DNA from: Psoroptes ovis
Taxonomy: Eukaryota > Arthropoda > Arachnida > Sarcoptiformes > Psoroptidae
DNA: 64,000 nt
Assembly (NCBI GenBank): GCA_002943765.1
Contig: PQWQ01000004.1
Location: 2,480,001 to 2,544,000 of the forward strand
Reading direction: 5' to 3'
The position numbers were made by a program, and so were the translations under genes. This document shows positions 49,347 through 61,658 of the stretch, piece after piece; the stretch's first letter is position 1; every line of letters begins with the position of its first letter. Below the pieces are notes generated by a model. It was given only the letters and a program-made list of their open reading frames with translations, had not been told where the DNA came from and did no database searches.

Positions 49347-50684
49347 CTAAACACTCACTTCTTTTATATGCATATGATTATCATTTGATGGTATTTTTAA
49401 TGCTGAATACAAAATACGTGGTTTTTGTGTCGATGATCTTGTTGTTGGTGATGTCGATGTTGTTGTTATTGATGATGTTGAATATGGATATGTTTTTTTA
49501 TAATAAATGAACAATATCAAAGCAATGATGAAAGCCGCGATCAATATAACCGTTATGTACATGATTATTGCCGTATTTTCAGTCAATTCACTAATATCAA
49601 AACATAAGTGATTTACATTGAATAATTCTTTCGTTATATCGTATGGTCCTTCACATGGCTAATTTTTTTCGAATATAATGAAAATTAGTAATCGACCATT
49701 GATTTATATTGATCAGTGAATACATACCGAATTACCGAGTACTGAACAAGATAAATATTGTTGTTGATAGAACAATAAAACATAAGTATTATCATATAAT
49801 AATTCACTATTCAAACGTGACATATCTACTGAATCAGGCTCGATCATTGCTTTCGGAAATACTTGATCAATTTCTTTATGAAATACTTCTGACCATCGTC
49901 CATTGATGCAACGTACTGTCGTGAAATATTTTTCTAAAAGATTAAATGAAAAGTAAAATGGAATTTTGAGAAATCCACCATAGAAAAAAAACGAATCTTA
50001 CCTTGAAAGATGATTGTCATATTATTGAAATAAGTCATGGCATCAATTTTTTTAGAAAAATCAACAGATTTAGCAGCCGTCAATAAATCGAAATCAGATA
50101 TTTTTGATGAAGTGTAAATGTTTTCATTTTCATGTACTGTTATCAATGGTCCATTATTATCAGGCAACTGAAAATTGAGCAAAATTATAATTTATAATTG
50201 TGTTAAAAATTTTATTTCAAAAATAACTTACAGTCGAATATAATAATAATTGATTTGTTGGTATACATTTTCCTTTGGATGCTTTCAATTCAATGTTGAC
50301 GGCTGAATCGATACGAAATTGATTATTTTCATCTAAATCAATTTCCGATCTATTCGTATTCATTTGATCATTCAATTTGATTTCATTTAATTTTTTCAAT
50401 AATTTTGTCTGCCATTCTGGTGATATTAGATCTAAAATTGATTTTTTTGCCTTAATCGTAGGAATTTCATCATTATTTAATAGCCAATAATTTGAATCAA
50501 TAATAATTAAACGTGAACCATTTTTCAAATATGTTATTGCATCAATTTTTTGAACCTCAAATTCCATACATTTGGATGAATTTTCATCATAATTCATTTG
50601 TTGATGTCTGAATGATTGGACATGGTTGATGATTAGCGATGATACAATAATCATCAATATTAATTTTTCAATTTCAGTGATCAT
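49347..50684 (-). CDS. type I membrane protein with hemopexin-like segments, unrecognised
   Basis: Exons on the minus strand: 50232..50684, 50002..50167, 49728..49933 and 49347..49658; all GT..AG, frames close; 378 residues. The ATG at 50684 was chosen because it starts a signal peptide (KLILMIIVSSLIINHVQS). The ectodomain has Cys at CMEF, KGKCIP, VRCING, LSCSV, PCEG and HLCFD. It also has spaced motifs resembling hemopexin blades: KIDAITYLKNGSRLIIIDSN and YWLL, then KKIDAMTYFNNMTIIFQG, then ..VRCINGRWSEVFHKEIDQVF. One transmembrane helix follows (ITVILIAAFIIALILFIYY), then a Ser/Thr-rich cytosolic tail of about 45 residues. Hemopexin-type repeats usually mediate protein binding. I know of no named family with this layout, so function is open. 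Confidence 0.65.
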
Positions 50685-53600
50685 TTTTTCTGTGGTCTCA
50701 TAAATCGGTGAAGTCAATAATGTCAAAAAATTATGTAAAATCAATTTAATAGTTTAATGTTTGCTCTTCAATCACATATCTATCAAATGAGAAAAGAAAA
50801 CAGATGATTTGATTATTGATTCATTTATTTATTTTAAAATAAATCAATGAAAAAAAAAACGTGGAGAAAATATTGAAAATCAATGAAACAAACACTTGAA
50901 TCATCAAAATTTAAATATGACTTGTTGAATTGTTATTGTTGAAATTACATGGTTTTTAAATTCAGTAGTGGAAAACAAAATAAATCACTTGAAAATATCA
51001 AATTTCAAAGAGAAAATGTGAAAATATGAGAATGGCAACCGCTAAATGATGAAATCATGTGTTAATTGATTTAAATGAATTCATTAAATGTTGATTAGCG
51101 GAACAATTTTTTGTTATTATCAAACAAATTTTCAATCAATATGAATGATTCATTTGTTCCTGTAAATACACATGTAAAAATGAAAATTTTTGAAATGGTA
51201 AAAATCTAAAAAAAATGTGTATGATTCATTGAACAAAAAAAAGCATCATTTGAACCTCTTCAACATTTAAAAAAAAAGCTAAGCATCAATCAATCTATCG
51301 CCATGGCAGTAAAGGATATACAAACACGCAAACAAACAAATGACAATTAGAATGTGTGCTTTTATTTTTGATTCAAAAATTTTCTCTTGTTCAAATCATA
51401 CTCAAAAAAAATGAATGAAATGAATTACAATAGAAAAGTAATGGAAAAATCTAAAATGGATATTTAAAAAAAAATAGACAAACCTGAACCTGAAAAGAAA
51501 TTAATTTTGGAGAAAAGTTATTAATGAAAAGATTCAAAATAAATCAATTAACCAGCCAAGCAGCAAAAGCAAGCAGTCAAACGATTTTACTTGTATTTGT
51601 ATTGTACTTGTGTGTTTTCAACAAAGAAAAATGTTGAAACAAAAATTCAAATTTCAAATCAGAAACATCAAAAAAAAAAATGAAGAACCACAACCCACAA
51701 AAAACTGTCAATTTAAAAAATTCACATTTGATTATGATGATGATGATGATGATTACTTATCATTATTATTATTATTATCATTTAATGAATATTCAAAAAA
51801 AAACATATTTAAAAACATTTATTATTGATAATAGATGGATATATGTAAAATATTCAGGAATAAATGATGATAATAAGTACAAATATACGAATTTAAAAAG
51901 ATGAATATACTATTAATACGAATATACGAATATTAGAAAATATTAATGAATATAATGTAAATGAATACGAAATTGAACAATGCAACAAGTGTGTATATTG
52001 GAGAAAAATGAAATTTTTTTTGATTATAAAAATTTGAAACTTTGAAAATTGAAATTTGAATGAATGAATGAATGGATGAAAATATTAAAATAAATGAAAA
52101 AAAATTGAAAACAATCGAAGGTCGATCAGTTATTAAACAACTTTTTTCTATTTCTCTGTTTTTGGCTTTGCTTTGCTTTGAATGCTTATTATTATTTTTT
52201 TTTAAATACACTGAAAAACAAAAATTATGGTTGAATAGTTTCAGAAAACATTTTTGTGAAATTCAATTGAAATTGAATTGAATCTGACTAAACTAATAAT
52301 AATGATAATAATTGTAATTATTGTTTTTTTGATATTTTTTTTGTTGATAATTTTCAATGTTTTTTTGTGTCGATTTTGAAACAAACCTAAAAAATAAAAT
52401 GAAAAAAAAAATACATTCAAACAATAGACACAAAAATTGATGCAATTTTAGATATTAGATTTTATAGATTTTTGTTCAAATTGGACTCAAATTGAACTCA
52501 AACAAATGCATGTTGAGAAATACATGTTGAAATGCATTGAAATGTGAAAACGAAGTAAATATAAACACTGATATACACTGATAGCTCAGATATATGAAAC
52601 ACAATGAATTACATTAAAATTTGATTTTAGGTTTTCTTTTCATAGTTCTAAATAATCTGTGTTACCTGTAATAGGTAAGGTCAAAGATCAAGGTTTATGT
52701 CTTTCCAATCATTTTTCTCAATGCATGATTTTTTGCCTCCATTTGATTGTGATCTAAACATTTGTATTATTATGGTTTTTTTTTGGCTTCGTTCACGAAC
52801 CTGAACCTGCTGCTGCTGTTCTTATTATGTTCATGATAATATTTTCAGCCTGACAAAAAAGTGAACAAAATTTTTTTTTGATTTGATTTGATTTTCCATT
52901 AAAATTTTTCCACTTTCATTTCTTTAAATGCATTGTGGAATTTGCCTTAAGCATTTATGAATTTTTCGTTTCGTTTTTTTCGCATTTTTTTTTTGTTTGA
53001 ACAAAACATAGGTGTGTTTTGTTGGTTTGGTGTATCAGTGTTCATTTATATTTACATTTAAATATATGTAAATATACACAAAAAATGGCTGACTCATACT
53101 GTGAGATGAGAAAACGCGCTTGTTTGATTGATTCATTGTGAAAATATTTTTTTTTTCTATGAAAAATTTGTAAAACTAAGAGGTATTTTTTTGTCAAGTT
53201 TCTGTCTGTGTTTAAGTTTGATTAATCAACAACACTATTTTGGATTGGATATGATGCGTATGGATTTATTATTTTGAATTAAAGATGGAAATGTATAGAA
53301 ATACAAAAATATGAATGCATATGAATTGAATCTATTCAATTTTTTTTCTTAATGGGAAACGATTATATTCAATTCAATTCGTTTAATCTGTGTAGGCATT
53401 CATAATAATAATTGATTATTTTAATTCAATAATAATAATTGTAATTTCACAATGATGATGATTGATGATTAATGGAGGATTCTCAAGAATTTCTCAAATT
53501 TTGAAATGAGAAATATTTTCCATTTATATTTTTTCTTCGAAATCAGAATCAACAACCAGTGTCAACAGATTGCACCACACTCTCTACAGGATTTTAGCTA

Positions 53601-54995
53601 ATTTTAATCATTTAAAATTGATGATTTGGCTGCATCAAAAAATTCCCAAATGCATTCAGCAAACTATCGCTGATCAATGCTTTGATCAAGAATTTATCCA
53701 CGAAATTCATTTCAAATCAGATTTAAATTTTTAATTGAATAATGTATGCATTTAAATTTGATTCTCAATCATAGTCCTGACTCAAATGATGGGAAAATTT
53801 TTTTCAAGTTTAAATTTCTCTATTTTTAAGGCTAATTCAACAGCAAATGCCGATCATTGGTTCAATAGTCGCATGCAATCATAATATTCACAATGCTTTC
53901 GGCTGAAGGTTAATTTCTGTTATTAACCGCCGCCACTAATTCATTATTTGTGATTATCAAATGAATCAAAACTAATCAAAAAAATAGAAATCAGCCGAAT
54001 CAAAATTGAAATCCACATTTCAAACAGATACACATAATTCTAATACAATCCCATTGGTTTTGTTTTTTTTTTGTTTTTTTTTGTTTGTTTATCCAATAGT
54101 TACCATTGCTTATTCATTTCATGTCAACAAATCAATTCATTCATTCAGTCATTCATCAATTAATTCTGTTTGTTTTAAAACAGAGAAAAAATAATTCAAG
54201 TTTTTTTTTTTGATGATTTTTTTCTATTCATCAAAATAAAAATTTTTAAATTATTGTTTGTTTTTATTTCTCGAAAATATTTTCAATATGTTTCACCGTT
54301 ATTTTGTTTGATTTGTTTTTTATTGTTTGATATATGAATCGATTAGTGGCGAAAAATTGTCATAAATTTAAATTTCATGAAATTTATTAGTCAAATTAAT
54401 CATATTGATGATCTTTGTAAATAATATTTTATAAAGAAAAATTTATAAATAAATAAATCCAAAGAGAATAAAATAAAAATTTCATTTTTCCTCATATGTT
54501 TTTTCTACATGTTCAATTGACAACAACAACAACAACAACAACAATTATTAAATATCATATGTTTTTTCGGCATTTTACTATTCACATTCTGGCAGTATTA
54601 TTATTATTATTATGATAATCAATGTTTTCATATTGAGTGTACGTGTATGTATCTATGTATGTGTGTATGTGTACATTTGACATATGTTTAATTTTTTCTA
54701 AAATTTCATTTTCAATTCAAATAGGTGAAATTTGAAAAATTTAAAATAAAATACCCTTAATCTTTTGATGGATTTTCAAACAAAATATGAAAAATGAAAT
54801 GAAATGAAATAAATATCAAATGTATTATCATTTTGAATGATTATCATCATATAAATTTGTGATCAAATATTTATTCGCATATTTACCATTTGAAAATATT
54901 ACATTTTTCGATTTGATTCAAATATCGATTATTGTGTTTCTTTTTTCGACGATAAAAATTGCCAAAAATTAAAAAACAAACTAAATCAACCAATA
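50685..54995. other. 4.3-kb intergenic region
   Basis: Between the divergent membrane-protein and SPCA starts. AT-rich with simple repeats, including (ACA)n at 54521-54543. Frames of 60-90 codons lack domains. Probably promoters and 5'UTR introns; I could not pinpoint any. Confidence 0.5.
54521..54543. repeat. (ACA)n microsatellite
   Basis: About seven CAA/ACA units, 450 bases upstream of the SPCA start. Confidence 0.9.
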
Positions 54996-57900
54996 ATGAT
55001 GATGGAAAATATATGTATGGTAGATGCTGGTGAATTATCATATGATGATGTTTGTAGAAAATTAAATACAAACATTGATAATGGTATCGATTGGAATGAA
55101 GCTAATTATCGTTTACAAAAATTTGGTCCAAATGAATTGAATGTTAAACAAGAAGAAAGTTTGCTAAGTAAATATATTGAACAGGTATGATATTTGATTA
55201 TTTGAAAATGAATGATTTGTGTAATTAATTTCGTCTTTATTTTTATGAATTTACAGTTTAGAAATCCACTTATCATTTTATTATTATGTTCAGCATTTGT
55301 TAGTGTTTGTATGCAACAATTTGATGATGCATTCAGTATTGCTGCGGTTTGTGAAATTATTCATTTGTTTTTCGATGATTATTTGATTAATTTAATCTTT
55401 TTTCTTCACAAAAACAGGCCATTTTTATTGTTGTCACTGTTGCATTTGTTCAAGAATATCGATCAGAAAAATCATTAGAAGAATTGAATAAATTAGTGCC
55501 ACCAACATGTCGATGTATACGTGAGGGCAAAATAGCCACATTTTTAGCACGATCATTAGTACCGGGTGATATTGTTCTATTGGAAACTGGTGATCGTGTA
55601 CCAGCTGATATTCGACTCGTGCAATCAATAGATTTAGCTATCGATGAAAGTAGTTTTACCGGTGAAACTGAGCCAGCATCAAAATCATTTGAACCTGTAC
55701 AAAATTCAATGACAAATCATTCAAATATTGCATTTATGGGAACGCTTGTTTGTCAAGGTAAAGGAAAAGGAATAGTAATTAATACGGGAATACGTTCAAG
55801 ATTTGGTAAAATATTCGAATTGATGCAATCAGAAGAAGCACCGAAAACACCTCTACAAAAAAGTATGAATATGCTGGGTAAACAGATTTCTTTCTATTCG
55901 TTTGGCATCATATTTTTGATTATGATTATTGGATGGATACAAGGACGACCTTTGATGAAAATGTTCAATATCGGTGTATCATTAGCAGTTGCTGCCATTC
56001 CTGAAGGTTTACCTATTGTTGTCACTGTTACTCTTGCACTTGGTGTGATACGTATGGCCAGACAAAATGCTGTCGTAAAACGTCTTCCAACAGTTGAAAC
56101 ATTAGGATGTGTCAATGTTATTTGTTCCGATAAGACTGGAACATTAACGAAGAATGAAATGACAATCACATCGATTATAACATCCGAATTATATCATATC
56201 GAATTGTCTGGTATTGGTTATGATAGTTTTACTGGTCATATTGAATTCAAAACCAAAAGCAATGAATCAACGCAAAATCAATTAGATTCAATACGTCGTA
56301 CACTCAAAGTAGGTTGTATTTGTAATAATGCTCAATTATGTGATGGTCGTATCATTGGTCAGCCAACTGAAGCTGCAATACTTGTTGCTGCCCGTAAATT
56401 GAATATGAATGATGTTCGAATAAATTATCAAAGATTAGATGAAATGCCATTTTCATCAACCAATCGAATCATGTCAGTGAAAGCTATTCCAAAAACGTCC
56501 AACAACAATAATAATAATAATTACGAAGAACCGATTCTTTATTATGATGATGATGAAATTATTGGTGATGATTTTAGATTAATTGAAAAACGTGCCAAAT
56601 ATTATGTTAAAGGAGCTTTAGAAATTTTGCTAAAAAATTGTAAAAAATATGTGAATAATGATAAAATAGTGCCTCTCGATGAAAATCGTATTGAACAATT
56701 TAATTCAGCAGCAAGAAATCTTGGCAATGAAGGCTTACGGGTACTTGCATTTGCTTATGGTTCAGAAATGAATGATTTAATATTTGTCGGCATGGCTGGC
56801 ATACTAGATCCACCAAGACATGGTGTGCGTGAATCAATTCAAGCATTACGGCTGTCGAAAGTCGCTGTGAAAATGTTGACAGGTGATTCAAAGGAAACAG
56901 CTTGCTCAATTGGGGCACGTCTTGGTCTTTATTTACCAGGTGATTTAGCAATTTCTGGCGATGAAATCGATAAATTAGACGATGGATCATTTGCCAATAT
57001 TGTCAACCGTATATCAATATTTTATCGTGCTGGACCTAATCATAAATTGAAAATTATTAAAGCACTACAAAGTCAAGGATTGATTGTAGGCATGACTGGT
57101 GATGGTGTCAATGATGGTGTTGCATTAAAAAAAGCTGACATAGGTATAGCTATGGGTAAATCTGGCACAGATGTTTGCAAAGAAGCATCAGATATGATTT
57201 TAGTTGACGATGATTTCAACACGATCATGATAGCGATCGAAGAAGGGAAATCAATATTTTATAATATACAAAATTTTGTTCGTTTTCAGCTAAGCACGTA
57301 AGTTTATTTGTGAATTTTTTTTTTCGATCATATTTTGAATTAATCGTTGAATTTCAAAAACTTAATGAGCAGAAGTATTGCTGCATTATCATTGATTGCA
57401 ATATCAACATTACTACACATTCCAAATCCATTAAACGCAATGCAAATTTTATGGATAAACATTATTATGGATGGACCACCAGCACAAAGTTTAGGTGTTG
57501 AACCTGCCGATCCAGATATCATATCAAAACCGCCAAGAAATTCTCGTCAATCAATGATTACTAAAGATTTAATTCTAAGTGTTTCAATTTCATCATTTAT
57601 CATTATAACTGGTACATTATTGATATATTTAAAAGAGGTATCAATATATTCTAGTTAAAATTATTGATTTGTATTCAACCAATTTTTTCCTAGATGACCA
57701 ATGATCAAGCTGTTACACGAAGAGATACTACCATGACATTCACGTGTTTTGTATTTTTTGACATGTTCAATGCATTAAGTTGTCGTTCAAAGGTAATTAT
57801 TGCCATGATATTTTACCTTATCATTCATTAATTTATTCTTATTTTGTCATTTTAATTTACATAGAATAAATCTATCTTCAAAATTGGTATCATGAGAAAT

Positions 57901-58122
57901 CGGGCATTTCTATTTTCAGTTTTATTATCATTAATTGGACAATTATTAGTCATATATGTTCCTTTTTTTCAACAAATATTTTTAACTGAATCATTAACAC
58001 TAAATGATTTATTATTATTATTACTGATATCATCAACGGTATTTATTGAATCAGAGATACGAAAATATATTTGGAATAAACAAGATTCAAAACTAAAAAA
58101 CACTAATTCATATATGGTATAA
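54996..58122 (+). CDS. ATP2C1: SPCA-type secretory-pathway Ca2+/Mn2+ ATPase
   Basis: Exons 54996..55184, 55257..55346, 55418..57297, 57373..57637, 57694..57792 and 57865..58122; 926 residues (human SPCA1 919), so full length. Start: tandem ATG before the conserved N-domain (LSYDDVCRKL). P2-type features: M1 FRNPLIILLLCSAF, TGET at 174-177 (actuator), M4 VAAIPEGLPIVV with PEGLP at 288-292, phosphorylation motif DKTGTLT with Asp331, hinge TGDGVND at 653-659, and M6 WINIIMDGPPAQSLGVEP. VAFVQEYRSEKSLEELNKLV and RDTTMTFTCFVFFDMFNAL are SPCA-specific. It pumps Ca2+ and Mn2+ into the Golgi lumen. Oddity: the invariant-looking TGDGVNDA reads TGDGVNDG here (Gly660). The terminal NNNNNN run in the N domain is lineage-type low complexity. 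Confidence 0.97.
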
Positions 58123-58910
58123 AAATCGATCAAAATTCATATTGAAGGATCAAGTTCAATAAATTTTTATTTTGATATCGAAACATAACAAAACACACAT
58201 ATGAATGCAAATATTTACAATCAGCTAATTGATAAACACACATGCAACTAGTCGTGATTCATGCAAACATTTACACATAAATTTATATCTTTATATTTAT
58301 TCAATGGAATATTTTGTATTATCAACTAAGAAAGAAAAATTTAAATTATTTTTATAAATATTTTGTTTTCTTTGAATCAACATGACATGATCTTTTTCTC
58401 TGCTAAATACACACATAACACTTTTAAAACATTAAAATCGAATTGAAATTGGACGAAAAATCGAAAACCCAAGAAATTGTTGTGATTTAATTATTTCTAT
58501 TTTCATAATTATAATAATAAATAATTATTTGTATTTGTTCAATTTTTATATTTAATAATTTATATTTAAATTCAACTTGATTTCAATCAATTTTTAAATG
58601 TACAAGATTTTAATAAAATAATCGTAGATGGCATTAATGAGCCTTGTGAAAGAGTTAAAGAAGTGATGATTTTTTTCTCCTATCTTTTCTCGTCTGTTTA
58701 CAATCGTAGGTTATACGTTTCTGTCTTTCAAAAAAACGTGTTATTATCGTTGAATGTTTACATCGCTGACCTAATCAAATATTTTTGTTTTGTTGAAATT
58801 TGAATTCATTCGGTGCCTTTTTTTCTGTGTATAAAAATTTGCCAATTTTTTTTTTTTTGAATAATACATCCTAATTAACCGAATTTCTTATATCTTTATA
58901 TTATAAAAAT
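58123..58910. other. gap between SPCA and DNAJC21
   Basis: AT-rich 3'UTR of SPCA plus presumed promoter of DNAJC21, both on the plus strand. No other gene seen. Confidence 0.5.
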
Positions 58911-60224
58911 ATGGATAATTCAAAAACATTTTACGAAATTTTAAATGTAAAAAATGATGCAACATTAGATGAAATCAAGAAAAATTATCGTTCATTAGCG
59001 CTCAAATATCATCCAGATAAAAATTTAGATAATATTGAAGAAACTACACGAATATTCAATCGTATACAAGAAGCATATGAAATATTGTCTGATCAAGAGA
59101 AACGTAATTGGTATGATAATCATCCGGATGTATTTCATAAAGATGAAATCAATATTTCAGAATATATAATTGATGAAAAATATTTTCAATCCAGTTGTTA
59201 TGATGGTTTTGATGATGATAATGTAAATAATTTCTACAGTGTATATGGACAATTATTTGAACAAATTATACAACAAGAATTACGTTTCTATGATGATCCA
59301 GATGATTTTGAATATCCAAAAGATTTCGGTGATTCAGAAATGGATTTAGCTTCTATCAAATATTTCTATGACATGTGGCAAAGCTTCAAAACATCAATTA
59401 ATTTCAATCAATTAGATAAATATGATTTACGGCAAGCACCTAATCGTCGTTTTTGTCGATTTATGGAAAAAGAAAATGAAAAAATACGTGAACAAGCTCG
59501 TAAACAGCGAAACGCAACTATACAGGTTTGTATTCAAAGAAATTGAATAATGACATTTCTGATTCAATTCCTACATCTTTAGAAATTAGTAAAATGGTTA
59601 CGTAATCGTGATAAACGTATGAAAAAATATGCAGAATATTTAAACGAAAAAAATATGGAAAATCGTAGAAAATCTGAACAACAAAGGCGGAAAAAAATTA
59701 AAGAAAATCTACAAATAATTGAAAATTATGTCGAACAAAATAATGATTTTCAATTGACAGATGATCATTATAAAGAATTAGAATCAAATATTGATAATGA
59801 TGAACATACATACAGCAGTTCTAATAAACGCAATAAAAAGAAAAGAAAAAATAAAAAGAAAAATGAATCAAACATTTCGAATGATGAAACAGTGATCAAT
59901 GATAAAGAAGAAATAGGTGATGAATTAGACACAAATGATATTGAATTGATTGAAACCAAATTTGTTAAAATTGATTTCAATGATTCATGTGATAATGAGA
60001 CGAGCCCTGACAATGAAAATAATTCCATGACCATAAATGATATTGACGCTGACAAAAACGTCAACGACGACGACTACGATGATGATGATTTATTATACAT
60101 TTGTAATGTATGTAATAATAAAAATTTTAAAAGTAAAAATTCATATAATAATCATTTGAAATCGAAAAAACATTTACAAAATGTACGTCTATATGTGCGA
60201 TTAGCAGCCAATGATATTGATTGA
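58911..60224 (+). CDS. DNAJC21: DNAJC21-like J-domain and zinc-finger protein
   Basis: Exons 58911..59525 and 59583..60224 (donor GTTTGT, acceptor CTTTAG, phase 0); 418 residues. J domain at 6-70 with HPD at 34-36 (ALKYHPDKNLDN) and RNWYDNH. Next come the family-specific region (YFQSSCYDGFDDD, NNFYSVYGQLFEQI, YDLRQAPNRRFCRFMEKENEKIREQARK), KLVKWLRNRDKRMKKY, a charged coiled coil, an acidic Asp/Asn stretch, and one U1-type C2H2 finger CNVCNNKNFKSKNSYNNHLK near the C-terminus. DNAJC21 (yeast Jjj1) stimulates Hsp70 in cytosolic 60S ribosome maturation. It is shorter than human (about 530-575 residues) and has only the first of two zinc fingers, a layout seen in compact orthologues. AATAAA follows at 60342. 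Confidence 0.93.
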
Positions 60225-60274
60225 TCGATTATTGTTTCAATAATTTTTCCTTTTAAGAAATTTTCTTGAATTAT

Positions 60275-60347
60275 TTTATTTATTTATTATCATTCATGCA
60301 TGATTTATATATAAATTATAAATATATTTTTATATATTCGAAATAAA
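60275..60347. terminator. overlapping poly(A) signals of convergent genes
   Basis: Plus-strand AATAAA at 60342-60347 (DNAJC21) lies beyond the minus-strand AATAAA (TTTATT at 60275-60280) of the LRR gene. If both are used, the two transcripts overlap at their 3' ends. Confidence 0.45.
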
Positions 60348-60371
60348 AATGATACAAAAATAAAGAGTTAA

Positions 60372-61658
60372 TTAATGAATAACAATTAGCGTGATTGACA
60401 TAGAATATATTAATTGAGGCAATAATAATAGTGATGATAATAATAAAAATAAATTAAATGAATTAATAGCAGTTTTATATGCAAAATTATCAACATTTAA
60501 ACAAGCATATTGTTCCATTTGATCATCGGTTTGATTTAAACATTGTTCCATTTGTTCTATTTGTGGTGATTTTTCACAATTTTTCAATCGATCAATTATT
60601 TCATAATCTTGTTCAATATCATTACCATTATTTTTTGTACATTGATAATCGGTCAATAAATAATCATCATCATTATTTTTGTTGTAATAATTTTTATTAT
60701 TAAAATTGGCTATATTATAATCTATTAACCATTTAAAATCACAGTCACATTTGAGCGGATTTTTTGATAATGATAACTTTGATCGATGTTCAAAAAAATT
60801 TTGGAATACCATTTGTGATATTGTTGATATATTATTAATATTTAAATTTAAATATGAACGACGTTCTAAATAGATGAATATGCCAGGTGGAAATGAATCG
60901 GTTTGTATTTTATTACTGCGTAAAAATATACGTAAAATATTTTTTGTCGTATTTTTGATATCAAATGAATGTAATGATAATTTATTGATGAAATTTCCAT
61001 CTAAATTTATTAATTGTAATGAATTCAATCCGGTGAATGCATAATCATCAATATATTCAATACGATTATCAGTCAGAAATAGCTCTCTCAATGCTTGCTG
61101 TGTTTGATTAAAGGCATATTTAGGAATAAATTTTACACCATTATCAGTCAAGTGTAATGTATTCAAAATTTTGAATTGATTTAATGATTTAAATAATTCC
61201 AAATTATCATCATGATTTCGTCCAAGTAATTCATTATCTTCGATCATGATTTCTGTAGTAATATTATGTGATGATTTGAAAGTATTTTGCTCAATACGTT
61301 TCAGCTGTGAATTCCTGGATATTGTTATACGACGAAACGATATATCGGAAAAAATATTATCAATTTCAGCACCAAGATTCACTAAATTTGTTTGCACTAA
61401 TTTCAATTCATCATAAATTAATCTTGATTGCTGTTTATCGATTTCATATTTGATTATTTTAAAAATTTTATGCAATTCTTCATCATTTTTAATATCACTA
61501 CATTCGATTAAATTAAAATAATTAACACATTTACATGGTAATATTGCTTCACGTTGAGGACAAATCGCTGATTTAATCGATTTTATCAGCAACAATATCA
61601 ATAATGACAATAATAATATCGTAGATTTTATCGAATACATTTTTGAATTAATTTCCAT
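60372..61658 (-). CDS. secreted or GPI-type leucine-rich-repeat protein, intronless
   Basis: 428 residues, single exon. Signal peptide in the first 30 residues (STILLLSLLILLLIKSIKSA), then an N-cap CPQREAILPCKCVNYFNLIEC. About seven LRRs follow (for example LRELFLTDNRIEYIDDYAF, LQLINLDGNFINKL, LRIFLRSNKI), then an LRRCT cap NPLKCDCDFKWLIDY with later Cys, and a hydrophobic C-terminus of about 25 residues with a possible GPI-anchor signal or helix. The CPxxxxxLPCxC start and repeat pattern resemble the arthropod proteins labelled oplophorus-luciferin 2-monooxygenase non-catalytic subunit-like, a name taken from a shrimp protein with no implied luciferase activity. Likely extracellular binding or adhesion; ligand unknown. 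An alternative start is Met7. Confidence 0.8.
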   Translation of the reverse strand: MEINSKMYSIKSTILLLSLLILLLIKSIKSAICPQREAILPCKCVNYFNLIECSDIKNDEELHKIFKIIKYEIDKQQSRLIYDELKLVQTNLVNLGAEIDNIFSDISFRRITISRNSQLKRIEQNTFKSSHNITTEIMIEDNELLGRNHDDNLELFKSLNQFKILNTLHLTDNGVKFIPKYAFNQTQQALRELFLTDNRIEYIDDYAFTGLNSLQLINLDGNFINKLSLHSFDIKNTTKNILRIFLRSNKIQTDSFPPGIFIYLERRSYLNLNINNISTISQMVFQNFFEHRSKLSLSKNPLKCDCDFKWLIDYNIANFNNKNYYNKNNDDDYLLTDYQCTKNNGNDIEQDYEIIDRLKNCEKSPQIEQMEQCLNQTDDQMEQYACLNVDNFAYKTAINSFNLFLLLSSLLLLPQLIYSMSITLIVIH

